Shown one piece after another: positions 16,149 to 25,143 of a DNA stretch of 64,000 nt. Origin of the DNA: Litorimonas haliclonae (lineage in GTDB: Bacteria > Pseudomonadota > Alphaproteobacteria > Caulobacterales > Maricaulaceae). The position numbers and the translations under genes are program-made. Numbering within the stretch: position 1 is the first letter of the stretch; every line of letters starts with the position of its first letter. A model generated the notes under the pieces. The model saw nothing but the letters and a program-made list of their open reading frames with translations, searched no databases and was not told the DNA's origin. Location: positions 372,001 through 436,000 of the forward strand of contig NZ_CBCSCO010000002.1 of the NCBI RefSeq assembly GCF_965138505.1, given 5' to 3'.

Positions 16149-16927
16149 GACTCCAAGGCAAAACCGCCCTGGTGACGGGTGGTCTGCGAGGAATTGGTCG
16201 AGCAACAGCCGATCGTTTCGCCGAAGAAGGCGCAAAGGTTTTTATAACGGACATTGATACCCCTGAATCAGCCAAAGCTCTTTTGGACGGTCAGACGCAT
16301 CAATATATCCAGGCTAATGTAGCCGAGGAAGCCGAATGGGAAAGCGTTGCGGAAATAATCTCCGCAGCCGGTGTTTTGAACTGCTTGGTAAACAACGCTG
16401 GTGTGGACTGTGTCGGCCCGGTCCAAGGTACCAGCTTAGCAGACTGGCGGAGAATCATGTCGATCAACGTTGACGGGGCTTTTCTGGCCGTAAAACACTG
16501 CCATGATTTGCTTTCAAAAGGCGGGCAAGACACTAAAGTCGAATCTTCCGTAATTAATGTTTCCTCTATTATGGGGAAGGTCGGATATACTGATACCTCT
16601 GGATATAACACTTCCAAAGGGGCGATAAAGCTCTTTACAAAAGCAACCGCGATTGAGTTTGCGACGAAGAAAACGCCTATTCGCGTGAATTCGATACATC
16701 CCGGTTTCGTGTCAACGCCGCTCTTAAATGCAGGCATGGAGCGATTGGAGGAAAATGGGGCAGGGTTTAAAAGTGACTTGATGCAAATGTTGGGAGACAT
16801 GACCCCAATGGGACGTGTCGCCGAACCAGCTGAAATCGCAAATGCAATTTTGTTTCTGGCATCCGACGAAAGCGCCTACATGACCGGGTCCGAAGTGATG
16901 GTCGACGGCGGTTGGACCGCGCAATGA
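16145..16927 (+). CDS. SDR family NAD(P)-dependent oxidoreductase
   Basis: 260 residues starting at an ATG that overlaps the preceding stop (ATGA). TGGLRGIG binds the nucleotide, followed by NNAGVD, the catalytic Ser in NVSSIMG, active site YNTSK, and TGSEVMVDGG near the end. Middle gene of the three-SDR operon, with its own stop overlapping the third gene's start. The Asp after the second beta strand (ITDID) suggests a preference for NAD over NADP, as known for classical SDRs. Likely hydroxysteroid-type dehydrogenase; substrate inferred from context only. Confidence 0.94.
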   Translation: MRLQGKTALVTGGLRGIGRATADRFAEEGAKVFITDIDTPESAKALLDGQTHQYIQANVAEEAEWESVAEIISAAGVLNCLVNNAGVDCVGPVQGTSLADWRRIMSINVDGAFLAVKHCHDLLSKGGQDTKVESSVINVSSIMGKVGYTDTSGYNTSKGAIKLFTKATAIEFATKKTPIRVNSIHPGFVSTPLLNAGMERLEENGAGFKSDLMQMLGDMTPMGRVAEPAEIANAILFLASDESAYMTGSEVMVDGGWTAQ

Positions 16928-17700
16928 CAATATCACTCGATAATAAAATCATCCTCGTGACTGGCGCAGACGGAGGTATTGGTGGTGAAGTTTGCAAGGC
17001 GCTAAAACACGCAAATGCAACTGTAATTGCAACTGATCTCATCGAACCAGCTGAGGCAATGTCTGACTTATCCCTAGCACATGATGTGACGTCCAAAGGG
17101 GACTGGGCAAAGGTCGTTTCAGAAATAGAAAGCCGATATGGTCGTTTAGATGGACTGGTGAATAACGCCGGGTTTTCTTTCGTCGATTCAATAGAGAACA
17201 CAGACGTGGAGCGTTGGCGTTCGATAATGTCGGTAAATGTCGAATCTATTTTACACAGCTATCATAGCTGTTTGAAGCTCCTAAAAATTGGCGGCAAAAA
17301 AAGCCCGAGTGGCGCGTCCGTCGTAAATATCTCTTCTGTTGGCGGACAACGCGGCGCCGCATTTAATGCCGCCTATTGTGCGACAAAGGCAGCCGTTTTG
17401 AATTTTTCAAAAAGTGCTGCTGTTGAATTTGGAATGTTGGGCTATAACATTCGAGTGAATAGTGTGCACCCGGGCGGGGTTGATACTCCGATGCTTCAGA
17501 GCATTATTCAGTCCTATGTCGATCTAGGAGCAGCGCCGAGCTATGATGAGGCACAGGCGGCAGTTGTTTCAAATCATCCGATAGGCCGTATCGCGTCCCC
17601 GTCGGAAATGGCAGGCGGCGTTGTTTATCTCTGTTCAGATGCTGCAAGCTTTATGACGGGGTCAGAGTTGGTAATTGACGGCGGATTTACGGCGAAGTGA
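16924..17700 (+). CDS. SDR family NAD(P)-dependent oxidoreductase
   Basis: 258 residues from the ATG at 16924, which overlaps the previous stop (ATGA); an in-frame TTG at 16912 is less likely. The nucleotide motif is TGADGGIG, followed by NNAGFS, the catalytic Ser in NISSVGG, active site YCATK, and TGSELVIDGG. Last gene of the coupled SDR operon, followed after 190 bp by a TonB receptor on the same strand. The Asp in ATDLIE at the end of strand 2 points to NAD. Reaction as for its neighbours, oxidation or reduction of a hydroxyl/keto pair. Confidence 0.94.
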   Translation: MTISLDNKIILVTGADGGIGGEVCKALKHANATVIATDLIEPAEAMSDLSLAHDVTSKGDWAKVVSEIESRYGRLDGLVNNAGFSFVDSIENTDVERWRSIMSVNVESILHSYHSCLKLLKIGGKKSPSGASVVNISSVGGQRGAAFNAAYCATKAAVLNFSKSAAVEFGMLGYNIRVNSVHPGGVDTPMLQSIIQSYVDLGAAPSYDEAQAAVVSNHPIGRIASPSEMAGGVVYLCSDAASFMTGSELVIDGGFTAK

Positions 17701-17820
17701 AAATTGTTGGGTGGCCTTTTGCAACGAGCTATCTGAAAAGCTCACTATGTGACTTTAAAGCCACAAATCACTCGAAAATAATTTACCTGTCTAAAAGTGC
17801 AGTTTTTTTTCGTAGTGCTT

Positions 17821-17833
17821 TAGGACAATCCTA
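17821..17833. promoter_or_regulatory. Inverted repeat in the TonB receptor promoter region
   Basis: TAGGA-CAA-TCCTA, directly followed by TATAAT (17832-17837), which could be a -10 element. It lies about 55 bp upstream of the receptor start and resembles the repeat at 4652. Possible operator; unproven. Confidence 0.3.
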
Positions 17834-17890
17834 TAATTAATTAAATCCCGGGCGGAAAGCTTAGGGAGCAATGAATTATAGGGGATAAAT

Positions 17891-20254
17891 GTGTCAAAAC
17901 TTATTCATCGATTGAGCCTGTCCACAGGAATCGCAACACTAATCTGTGGCGTGGTTATTTCACCTGCATACGCTCAGGATAGTCGCCAGGTCACCAGTCA
18001 AGTTGATGAAATTATTACGACGGCTCAGAAGCGGACTGAAAATGCCCAAGACGTGCCGGTCGCAGTCTCAGCGATAAACAGTGCACAACTTGAAAAAACT
18101 TTCGCTCGGGATATCCGTGATGTCGAGAGTATTTCTCCGAACCTAATTATTGATTCCGTTTTGGGGAATGGTACTGCCGCTATCTCTATACGAGGTATGC
18201 AGTTCTCCGACGTAGAGAAGTCATTTGATCCAGCGGTCGCTGTCTATACAGATGGCGTTTATCTCGCCAACAGTACCGGCGCTTTGGTCGGGATTTGGGA
18301 CGCTGAATCTGTCGAAGTGTTGCGCGGTCCACAGGGCACTTTGTTTGGACGAAATACCATTGGAGGCCTAATTCATGTTAAGCGTAAGAAGCCTAGCGGT
18401 GTCGCTGGAGGTCGCGCTTCAATCACATATGGCAGCTATGACCGATTAGACCTTAATGCAGCCATCGACCTTCCTGCTTTCGCTAATGATACAGTTAAAT
18501 TACGGGGCATGGTCAATCATAAATCTGGTGGCGGTTATTTCGAAGGCGGCCCTAATTCAGGAGATGCAGATTTTCTTGGATTTGACCTTTCGGCCCTTGT
18601 GGAGCCAACAGATTCCCTATCTATCCTGACAAGAGTAGAGATTATTGATGACAATGCGGACACGCCGCCTCTTTCAAACGTGGCTATTGGGGATCCTGGT
18701 GATTTTGAATATCACCGAACAAACCGTTCTCCGATCGACCAGAAAGCGTCAAGAAATGTATTTGCCGTAACGGTTACACCTACTTGGCAAATTAATGAGA
18801 ACCACAGTTTGGAAGCAATTATTGCTCTTAGAGAGGGTGAAGAAACAGCAATTCAGGACTTTTTCGGTGTAGATGGCGAGACGGCCTTCGGCGTCCCAGC
18901 ATTTGCGGGGCAGGGAGTATTTGTGGCGTCCCGTCCTCAAGAAGAGAGCCAGTTCAGTACAGAAGTCAGGCTCCATTCTAACTTTGGTGACCGTCTTGAA
19001 ACTGTACTTGGCGGATATTACTGGAACAGCGAATACGAAATGGCTCAATCCACGGGTGGGTTGGCAATTACTTTGGCCGCTCCTTTTGTAACTCAAGAGC
19101 CTCGTCATTTTCACGAAACAGAATCATGGGCCATTTTTGGCCAATTGGATATGGACGTAACAGATCGGTTGGGTCTGTCCCTAGGAGGACGGTACCTTGA
19201 AGAGACTAAGGCCTATTGCGGTTCAAACGGCGCGGATTTCACGGGTAATGGTACGCGGACTGGTCTTTCCTTGTTCGGCCAACCAGGCCTTGGGATTTGT
19301 GATACCTCGGATCCTCTTTACAATAACAATTTCATTGACCCGGTTACAGGTAATCCAGCAGTATTTGTTCCCGAAACGACATGGACGAAGTTCACGCCGA
19401 GAGTGGGGCTGACATATGATCTTGACCAAGCAATGTTGTATGCAACCTATTCTGAAGGCTTTCGGTCCGGAGGATATAATGGTCGGGCCTACGACCCTCA
19501 AAATGCTGGGCCTTATGAGCCTGAAAGTGTTGAAAATTTCGAGTTTGGTGTGAAGTCTGATTTGATGGACAATCGACTCCGTCTCAATTTAGGAGCGTTT
19601 TTCACCAAATATGATAATAAGCAAGAGGACGTGGCCTTTGATGACCCTAACCTCGCGGGGACAACTGTTACGGTTGTTCAGAATGCGGCTAGTGCGACTA
19701 TTAACGGGTTTGAAGCTGAAGCGATTTTCAAACCAATTGACGCTCTAACCTTGAACGGCTCTCTCGGAATTTTGGATGCAAGCTATGACGAGTATTTTGC
19801 TATAGACACGAACGGGAATACTGTAGATCTGTCTAGTAGCGAGCTACGTCGAGCGCCAGACCTGACGTTCTCGATGGGGGCGACCTACGAGCATCAATTA
19901 GAAAACGGTCACTTCATCATTCCAACTGTAAATTATTCTTATAGGGGTGACCATTGGGTCAGTGCTTATAGTGCAGCGAGGAGTGTCACGCCCCCACGTA
20001 CAGGCATCATCGGGTTTAACGAAGCCTATGGTCTTCTGAGCGCCTCAATCAATTATGAGACAGATAACTGGCGTCTGTCCTTATTCGGCGACAACCTTCT
20101 GGATGAGGGTTACTTCAATCACGGTTTCGAGGTGGCCACCTACGAAGCGACAAGCGCTACGGATGCCTCCCCCGTATTTGTTCCGGGTTCTTTGGCCTTC
20201 GGATTGGTGAATGCGCCTGTAACTTGGGGTGTCGAATTGGACGTGAAATTCTAG
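17891..20254 (+). CDS. TonB-dependent outer-membrane receptor
   Basis: 787 residues with a signal peptide ending AYA-Q near residue 29. The plug domain follows (VPVAVSAIN, then VEVLRGPQGTLFGRNTIGG) and then a long beta-barrel ending in an aromatic residue (ELDVKF). The start is a GTG with AGGGG upstream. Such receptors import siderophores, vitamins or, in substrate-rich alphaproteobacteria, hydrophobic or oligomeric nutrients. It lies directly after the three-SDR operon and before the acyl-CoA dehydrogenase operon, and a related receptor occurs at 30034. Uptake of the island's substrate is a reasonable inference. A strong terminator follows. Confidence 0.95.
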   Translation: MSKLIHRLSLSTGIATLICGVVISPAYAQDSRQVTSQVDEIITTAQKRTENAQDVPVAVSAINSAQLEKTFARDIRDVESISPNLIIDSVLGNGTAAISIRGMQFSDVEKSFDPAVAVYTDGVYLANSTGALVGIWDAESVEVLRGPQGTLFGRNTIGGLIHVKRKKPSGVAGGRASITYGSYDRLDLNAAIDLPAFANDTVKLRGMVNHKSGGGYFEGGPNSGDADFLGFDLSALVEPTDSLSILTRVEIIDDNADTPPLSNVAIGDPGDFEYHRTNRSPIDQKASRNVFAVTVTPTWQINENHSLEAIIALREGEETAIQDFFGVDGETAFGVPAFAGQGVFVASRPQEESQFSTEVRLHSNFGDRLETVLGGYYWNSEYEMAQSTGGLAITLAAPFVTQEPRHFHETESWAIFGQLDMDVTDRLGLSLGGRYLEETKAYCGSNGADFTGNGTRTGLSLFGQPGLGICDTSDPLYNNNFIDPVTGNPAVFVPETTWTKFTPRVGLTYDLDQAMLYATYSEGFRSGGYNGRAYDPQNAGPYEPESVENFEFGVKSDLMDNRLRLNLGAFFTKYDNKQEDVAFDDPNLAGTTVTVVQNAASATINGFEAEAIFKPIDALTLNGSLGILDASYDEYFAIDTNGNTVDLSSSELRRAPDLTFSMGATYEHQLENGHFIIPTVNYSYRGDHWVSAYSAARSVTPPRTGIIGFNEAYGLLSASINYETDNWRLSLFGDNLLDEGYFNHGFEVATYEATSATDASPVFVPGSLAFGLVNAPVTWGVELDVKF

Positions 20255-20284
20255 CTCCTACGCAACTCAAATTATCACAACTAA

Positions 20285-20311
20285 CCCTGCGTTGCGACGC
20301 AGGGTTTTTTT
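20285..20311 (+). terminator. Rho-independent terminator of the TonB receptor gene
   Basis: CCCTGCGT-TGCG-ACGCAGGG forms a perfect 8-bp stem, followed by seven T residues (20305-20311), 30 bp after the receptor stop. Confidence 0.92.
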
Positions 20312-20457
20312 ATGTGACGAACTTTCGCGGAGAAGTGGCTGCCGACTTGGTTCGAAAAGCTGTCGAAGTAGAGCCCTGTCCAGTATTTAACATACGACAT
20401 ACCAGTCTTTAGACTTTTCGGGCAAACCGATAGAAGCGCGTATTATTTAAATAGACA

Positions 20458-20486
20458 TAAAAAAGCCCCCGTTGAACACAGGGGCT
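20458..20486 (-). terminator. Rho-independent terminator of the acyl-CoA dehydrogenase operon
   Basis: On the minus strand, AGCCCC and GGGGCT pair around a short loop and a T-run follows (A-run at 20458-20464 on the plus strand). It lies just beyond the stop of the leftward acyl-CoA dehydrogenase at 20516. Confidence 0.82.
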
Positions 20487-20515
20487 AAGTCGGGGAAAAT
20501 ATTACCTAAGGACGT

Positions 20516-21673
20516 TTAGGATTTGGCTGATAGGGTTTTCTTTTTAATTTTTTTAGCCAGGGACCATTTGTGGACTTCAGTCGGGCCGTCATAAATCCGA
20601 AAAGCACGAATTTCCCGGAAGAAGTGCTCAACCATGGAATCTTGCGTGACGCCCATGCCGCCCATTACTTGAATGCATTTATCAGCGACCCGGAAAAGAG
20701 CCTCTGAGACAGCGACTTTCGCCATAGAGCTTTCGACATTCGCGGTCTCGCCGCGATCCAAAGCATCTGCGACCCAGTCGATCATTAATTCACATTGCTG
20801 AAGATCGATCTGATTCTCGGCCAACATAAAACCGACCCCTTCGTGGTCGACAAGCAGTTTTCCAAATCCTTCTCTGGAGCAGGCATATTCAGTTGCGATT
20901 TCCTGAGCTCTGATTCCCATCCCCGTCCAGCGCATACAATGGGACAATCGTGCGGGCGCTAATCTGACTTGTGCAAGGCGAAATCCGTCCCCGGGATTAC
21001 CGAGCATTTGATCGGCCGGCACACGAAGATTATCAATTAAGACTTGGGAATGGCCGCCGGGCATAGAGCTATCAATCGTGTCCAGAACACGTTCAATTTT
21101 AACGTCAGGATGAGGGAGTTCGGTCAGGAAGAGGCAGGCGCCTTCTTCCGCTTTCGCCATGATGATCCCGACTTCGGCGCCTTGGGCTCCCGTAATAAAT
21201 GTCTTGCGGCCATTAATGACCCAATGATTTCCATCTCGAACCGCTGTTGTTTTCATCATTGAGGGATCGGACCCGGCGCCGCCCTCGCTCGACGGTTCTG
21301 TCATGAAAAAGGCCGACCGGGCATGGCCAGTTACAAGTCTTTCTAAATAGCGCGACTTTTGTTCCTCATTAGCGGCTTTACCCAAGAGGAACATATTTCC
21401 TTCATCGGGAGAGGCCGTGTTGCAGGCGATTGAGCCAAGGGCGGAAAGCCCTGTCTTTTTCAAGAGGCTGGCCGTATCGCGCTGGCTTACATGTTCTCCG
21501 CTTTTCAAAATGTGCGGGGTCATTACGCCTGCTTTTCGGGCGAGATCGCGAAGTTCGACTACTAGGTCTTCCGTGGGGCCATGATCCTCATTCCTTGGGT
21601 CGCTCTCATATGGAACAACCACGTCGCGGACAAAGGTTTCAATTTTGGAGCTTAAATCATCTATATTGGTCAA
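20516..21673 (-). CDS. Acyl-CoA dehydrogenase, ACAD10/11-like branch
   Basis: 385 residues starting at a TTG with AGGA upstream and one base after the stop of the next ACAD gene. Family signatures are FMTEPSSEGGAGSDP, WVINGRKTFITGA and the C-terminal RIYDGPTEVHKWSLAKK. The IYDGPTEVH ending is typical of the ACAD10/11-like group rather than short-chain dehydrogenases. It contains FAD and would form or handle an alpha,beta-unsaturated acyl-CoA. Last gene of a three-ACAD operon, and it lies near an ACAD10/11-type kinase (26988-28019). It may act on a phosphorylated 4-hydroxyacyl-CoA, as in mammalian ACAD10/11 and in LvaC; that link is inference. Confidence 0.92.
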   Translation of the reverse strand: MTNIDDLSSKIETFVRDVVVPYESDPRNEDHGPTEDLVVELRDLARKAGVMTPHILKSGEHVSQRDTASLLKKTGLSALGSIACNTASPDEGNMFLLGKAANEEQKSRYLERLVTGHARSAFFMTEPSSEGGAGSDPSMMKTTAVRDGNHWVINGRKTFITGAQGAEVGIIMAKAEEGACLFLTELPHPDVKIERVLDTIDSSMPGGHSQVLIDNLRVPADQMLGNPGDGFRLAQVRLAPARLSHCMRWTGMGIRAQEIATEYACSREGFGKLLVDHEGVGFMLAENQIDLQQCELMIDWVADALDRGETANVESSMAKVAVSEALFRVADKCIQVMGGMGVTQDSMVEHFFREIRAFRIYDGPTEVHKWSLAKKIKKKTLSAKS

Positions 21674-21674
21674 A

Positions 21675-22766
21675 TCAGTATCCTGCTAAACGAGCGGCGT
21701 TATTGGCGTGAAAATTGTAGTCCCCAAAAATTTGTTCGGAAACAGCGACACGCTTTAAATAGAGTCCGATGTCATATTCATCTGTCATGCCGATGCCGCC
21801 ATGCATCTGGATAGACTCGTTGGCTATAGCCTGAGCCGTCTTGCCGGCTTTTGCTTTGGCGAGACTTGCAAATCTTAAAAACTGTGGATCGGCCTCATCA
21901 AACATTTTTGCTGTCTTTGCAACGAGGGCTTCGGCTTGAGATAGATCTATAAATAATAAAGACGTTCGGTGTTGTAGGGCTTGAAAACTCCCAATCACTT
22001 GACCGAATTGCTTTCGTTCTTTTAAGTAAGCCAAGGTCATTTCAAAAGCGGCGCGTGCCATACCGACGAGCTCGGCGGCATAGACAAGAGCGCCGAAAGC
22101 AAGAAGTTGGTGTTTAACGTCTTCTGCGAGTGGTTTCTCGCCGAAAATGTCATCAGTTGCGACCTTCACTTCGCTGAATTTGACTTTCGCAATGTCTCGT
22201 CCGTCGATTGAGGTCAACGCGGTCCTTTCTATCCCGTCATCAGATAGGGGAATGCGGCATAAAAACTCATCGCCATTTTTTGAGGCAAGAGCCAAAATAT
22301 GATCTGAAGACATACCGTCGACGAGATGCTTTATCGTCCCGGATACGCTGTAGCCTTCGGACGCTTCTGTCAGGGTCAAGGTAGACGCCTCAAGGGATGT
22401 CGCTGTCCGAGTATCTCCTTGCGCCAAAAGAGGCAGCCAGGCAGATTTTTGCTTTTCCGTAGCGGTGATCGCTATAATTTTTGGAGCGATTACCGACGAT
22501 GAAAGAAAAGGGATGCTACTCAGGCTTTGGCCCACAATTTTGACAATTGTGCACGCTGCAAGCGTGCTCATATTCGAGCCGCCAAATTCTTCATCAATGA
22601 TTATTCCAGGCCATCCCATCTCTGAAATACCCTGCCACATTTCCGCGGAGAAGGTTTCTTGATTGTCTCTTAATTTTCGAAATGCTGGCAGACCATAATC
22701 CTCGGTCAAGAAGCCGATAGCGGCTTCTTCCAACATCAACTCTTCTTCTGACGTAGCAAAACTCAT
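21675..22766 (-). CDS. Acyl-CoA dehydrogenase family protein
   Basis: 363 residues. ACAD fold features include an N-terminal helical domain (LMLEEAAIGFL), RKQFGQVIGSFQALQH and a C-terminal IQMHGGIGMTDEYDIGLYLKR. It starts immediately after the stop of the upstream ACAD (TAA followed directly by ATG). It is shorter than most ACADs and has a weakly conserved middle domain. Paired ACADs of this kind often form alpha2beta2 heterotetramers in steroid side-chain oxidation (known for FadE/ChsE pairs), in which one subunit supplies the catalytic Glu. Probable partner of 22767-24008. Confidence 0.92.
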   Translation of the reverse strand: MSFATSEEELMLEEAAIGFLTEDYGLPAFRKLRDNQETFSAEMWQGISEMGWPGIIIDEEFGGSNMSTLAACTIVKIVGQSLSSIPFLSSSVIAPKIIAITATEKQKSAWLPLLAQGDTRTATSLEASTLTLTEASEGYSVSGTIKHLVDGMSSDHILALASKNGDEFLCRIPLSDDGIERTALTSIDGRDIAKVKFSEVKVATDDIFGEKPLAEDVKHQLLAFGALVYAAELVGMARAAFEMTLAYLKERKQFGQVIGSFQALQHRTSLLFIDLSQAEALVAKTAKMFDEADPQFLRFASLAKAKAGKTAQAIANESIQMHGGIGMTDEYDIGLYLKRVAVSEQIFGDYNFHANNAARLAGY

Positions 22767-24008
22767 TTAAGTCGGTAACCCTAACAGTCTTTTGGATATA
22801 ATATTTAATTGAATTTCAGAGGTCCCGCCCAAAATTGTATAGGCTCTTGAATAAAGCCAGTTCTGAGCCAGGGTTGTATCGTTCAGGTCTTGATTTCCGT
22901 TTTGGACAGTGCCGCTCAAACCGGCAATTTCCATTCGAAGTTCATAGCCTTTTTTAATTGTTTGTGTTGACGAGTACTTCACCAAGGAAGACTTCGCGCC
23001 GATTTCCATTCCGTCATTGATTTGTGTGTTGAGGTGTTCAGCCAGAGCTGTGCAAGCGGCTTCATCAATTTGCGCGCTTGCGAGTTTTTCTCTGAGTATG
23101 GGGTTGTCCACTTGACCTTCGGAATTTCTCCCAAATTCTTCGATCGCCATGTCAATTAAGGATAGGGGCTCGTGACCTCGTCCATCCAGCGTATACGCGC
23201 CTAGGCTGCCCCGCTCATGCGAAAGCAAGTACATCCCAATGCGCCAGCCATTATTTATTTCGCCGACAATTGAGGAATTATCCGGACCGTAAAATTTCGG
23301 AACTTCTACATCGGTAAAGAAGGTTTCGCAGAAAGGGGACTTGCCAGAAATCAAGTCGATGGGACGCACGTGAATGCCCGGCGTATTAATATCAACCAAT
23401 ATAAATGAAATTCCCATTTGCTTCTTCTCGTGGGAATTGTCTGTTCGAACCATTGCGAAAATCCAGTCGCTTTTATCGGCTGTTGAGGTCCAAATCTTTT
23501 GTCCGTTTAGCAACCAGTGATCGCCCTTATCCTCACATTTCATTGAGAGGGAGGCCAGGTCAGATCCTGCATTCGGTTCTGAGTAGCCTTGGCACCAGCG
23601 AATTTCGCCCTTGGCGATAGCGGGCAAATGCATGGCTTTCTGAGCCGGAGTCCCGTATTTAAGAAGCGTGGGGCCTAACATTGTAAGGCCGTAACTATAT
23701 AATGGACGGGGAATGTTTAGATGGTCCATTTCAGACTTGATAATAGCGGACTGTTCAGCGCTCAGGCCTGCGCCGCCATATTCCTTCGGCCAAGACGGTG
23801 CGGTCCAGCCCTTTTCAATGCAGCGCTCTAACCATTTCTCTTGTTCGGCGGAGTCGAAAGTCCATTGCTTTCCGCCCCAACAACGCGCTTCGCTACCATT
23901 GCGTAAATCGCGCAGTTTTTGAGGGCAATTTTCGACAAGCCATGCGCGAACTTCTTCACGAAAGTTATCTGTTTGCGAGGCATCGGGCATGTCTGAAGTC
24001 GTATTCAT
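22767..24008 (-). CDS. Acyl-CoA dehydrogenase family protein
   Basis: 413 residues, first gene of the leftward three-ACAD operon. Motifs: EYGGAGLSAEQ, WCQGYSEPNAGSDLASL, WLLNGQKIWTS and a C-terminal TILGGTSEIQLNIISKRLLGLP. The GGTSEIQLNII ending is typical of the long-form ACADs linked to steroid and terpenoid side-chain beta-oxidation. It should remove two hydrogens from an acyl-CoA and pass electrons to ETF. It abuts the next ACAD with no gap, which supports a heteromeric enzyme. It is divergent from the E1 alpha operon. Confidence 0.93.
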   Translation of the reverse strand: MNTTSDMPDASQTDNFREEVRAWLVENCPQKLRDLRNGSEARCWGGKQWTFDSAEQEKWLERCIEKGWTAPSWPKEYGGAGLSAEQSAIIKSEMDHLNIPRPLYSYGLTMLGPTLLKYGTPAQKAMHLPAIAKGEIRWCQGYSEPNAGSDLASLSMKCEDKGDHWLLNGQKIWTSTADKSDWIFAMVRTDNSHEKKQMGISFILVDINTPGIHVRPIDLISGKSPFCETFFTDVEVPKFYGPDNSSIVGEINNGWRIGMYLLSHERGSLGAYTLDGRGHEPLSLIDMAIEEFGRNSEGQVDNPILREKLASAQIDEAACTALAEHLNTQINDGMEIGAKSSLVKYSSTQTIKKGYELRMEIAGLSGTVQNGNQDLNDTTLAQNWLYSRAYTILGGTSEIQLNIISKRLLGLPT

Positions 24009-24091
24009 AATCTCTCATAAGTTAAACCTGAGGGCGTAATAACTAACCTTCCTGTGAGGTAGAGAAGTTAGCAGGCTCGAGAGACAAAATT

Positions 24092-24113
24092 ACCCCTGTC
24101 ATTTAATAGGGGT
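24092..24113. promoter_or_regulatory. Inverted repeat upstream of the E1 alpha operon
   Basis: ACCCCT and AGGGGT pair across a 10-base spacer, 22 bp before the ATG of the E1 alpha gene and 84 bp from the divergent ACAD start. Possible operator or leader hairpin. G-rich elements also occur before other catabolic genes (7226 and 11236), but no shared consensus is firm. Confidence 0.35.
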
Positions 24114-24135
24114 GAAAAAGGCCCGCTGCTGAAAT

Positions 24136-25143
24136 ATGACTATAGAAAAAGTGGAACCTCATATGAAAAAGCAAAAGCTGTCCAATGACGTGCTCGTCGA
24201 TATCTATCGACGCACCCAAAAGATTTACCAGACCGATGTCAAATTTCGTTCAATGATTTCATCGGGAGATCTAGCGATCGTATATTACTCTGCGCGGGGC
24301 CAGGAAGTCGTGTCTGCTGCGATGATGGCGGCATTAGAAAAAAGTGATTACCTCGTTACTATTTACCGGGGAATTCACGATCAAATTGCAAAGGGAGTTC
24401 CCCTAAAACCTCTCATGGCGGAATATGCCGGAAAAGTTACCGGGACCTGCCGCGGTAAGGGCGGCCCCATGCACATTACGCATCCCGAAAGCGGCGTGAT
24501 GGTTACCACAGGGATTGTTGGGTCCGGTATTCCGATCGCTAGTGGTCTTGGACTAGCGAGCCAGCTTTCAGGAGACGGCCGGGTTACAGTGACCTGCTTT
24601 GGCGATGGCGCGACAAATATCGGCGCTTTCCATGAGGGCGTAAATATGGCGTCGCTTTGGAATTTGCCCGTAATATTTCTGTGCCAGAATAATCTTTATG
24701 GAGAGCACACAAAGTTTGAATATACGTCTAATACCGAGACGGTTGCCGAACGCGGAGCCGCTTATGGAATTAGGTCGGTCCGCGTCAATGGCAATGATCC
24801 CGTTGAGATGTATCAGGCCGCGAAAGAAGCTGCGGATCATGCGCGAGCCGGAAAGGGGCCAACCCTTATTGAAGCCATGACATTCCGATTTAATGGACAT
24901 GTGTTTGGAGATCCCGGCGGCTATATACCGAAAGAGGAGATGGCGGCCGCCAAAAAGGCCGACCCGGTACCACTTCTAAGGCAGCATCTGCTGGGTAGCG
25001 GTGTTGAGGAATCAATGCTCGACGAGATTGACGCCGAAATCGAAGTGGAGGTCGAAGAGGCTGCGAAGTTTGCTCTTGAGAGCGGAGACCCGGATATACG
25101 GGAAAATCAAATCGACGTGTATGATTACGAGGTATCGGCATGA
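24136..25143 (+). CDS. Thiamine-pyrophosphate-dependent 2-oxoacid/acetoin dehydrogenase E1, alpha subunit
   Basis: 335 residues. The TPP-binding motif runs from GDGATNIG to the terminal NN in CQNNLYG (about residues 156-190). HITHPESGVMVTTGIVGSG and NGNDPVEMY are typical of PdhA/AcoA alpha subunits. It catalyses the decarboxylation half of a 2-oxoacid dehydrogenase or the cleavage of acetoin-like compounds. Overlaps the E1 beta gene by 4 bp (ATGA). The exact start is uncertain: ATGs exist at 24136 and 24163 and neither has a strong ribosome-binding site. The lack of nearby E2 and E3 genes leaves the substrate open. Confidence 0.93.
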   Translation: MTIEKVEPHMKKQKLSNDVLVDIYRRTQKIYQTDVKFRSMISSGDLAIVYYSARGQEVVSAAMMAALEKSDYLVTIYRGIHDQIAKGVPLKPLMAEYAGKVTGTCRGKGGPMHITHPESGVMVTTGIVGSGIPIASGLGLASQLSGDGRVTVTCFGDGATNIGAFHEGVNMASLWNLPVIFLCQNNLYGEHTKFEYTSNTETVAERGAAYGIRSVRVNGNDPVEMYQAAKEAADHARAGKGPTLIEAMTFRFNGHVFGDPGGYIPKEEMAAAKKADPVPLLRQHLLGSGVEESMLDEIDAEIEVEVEEAAKFALESGDPDIRENQIDVYDYEVSA

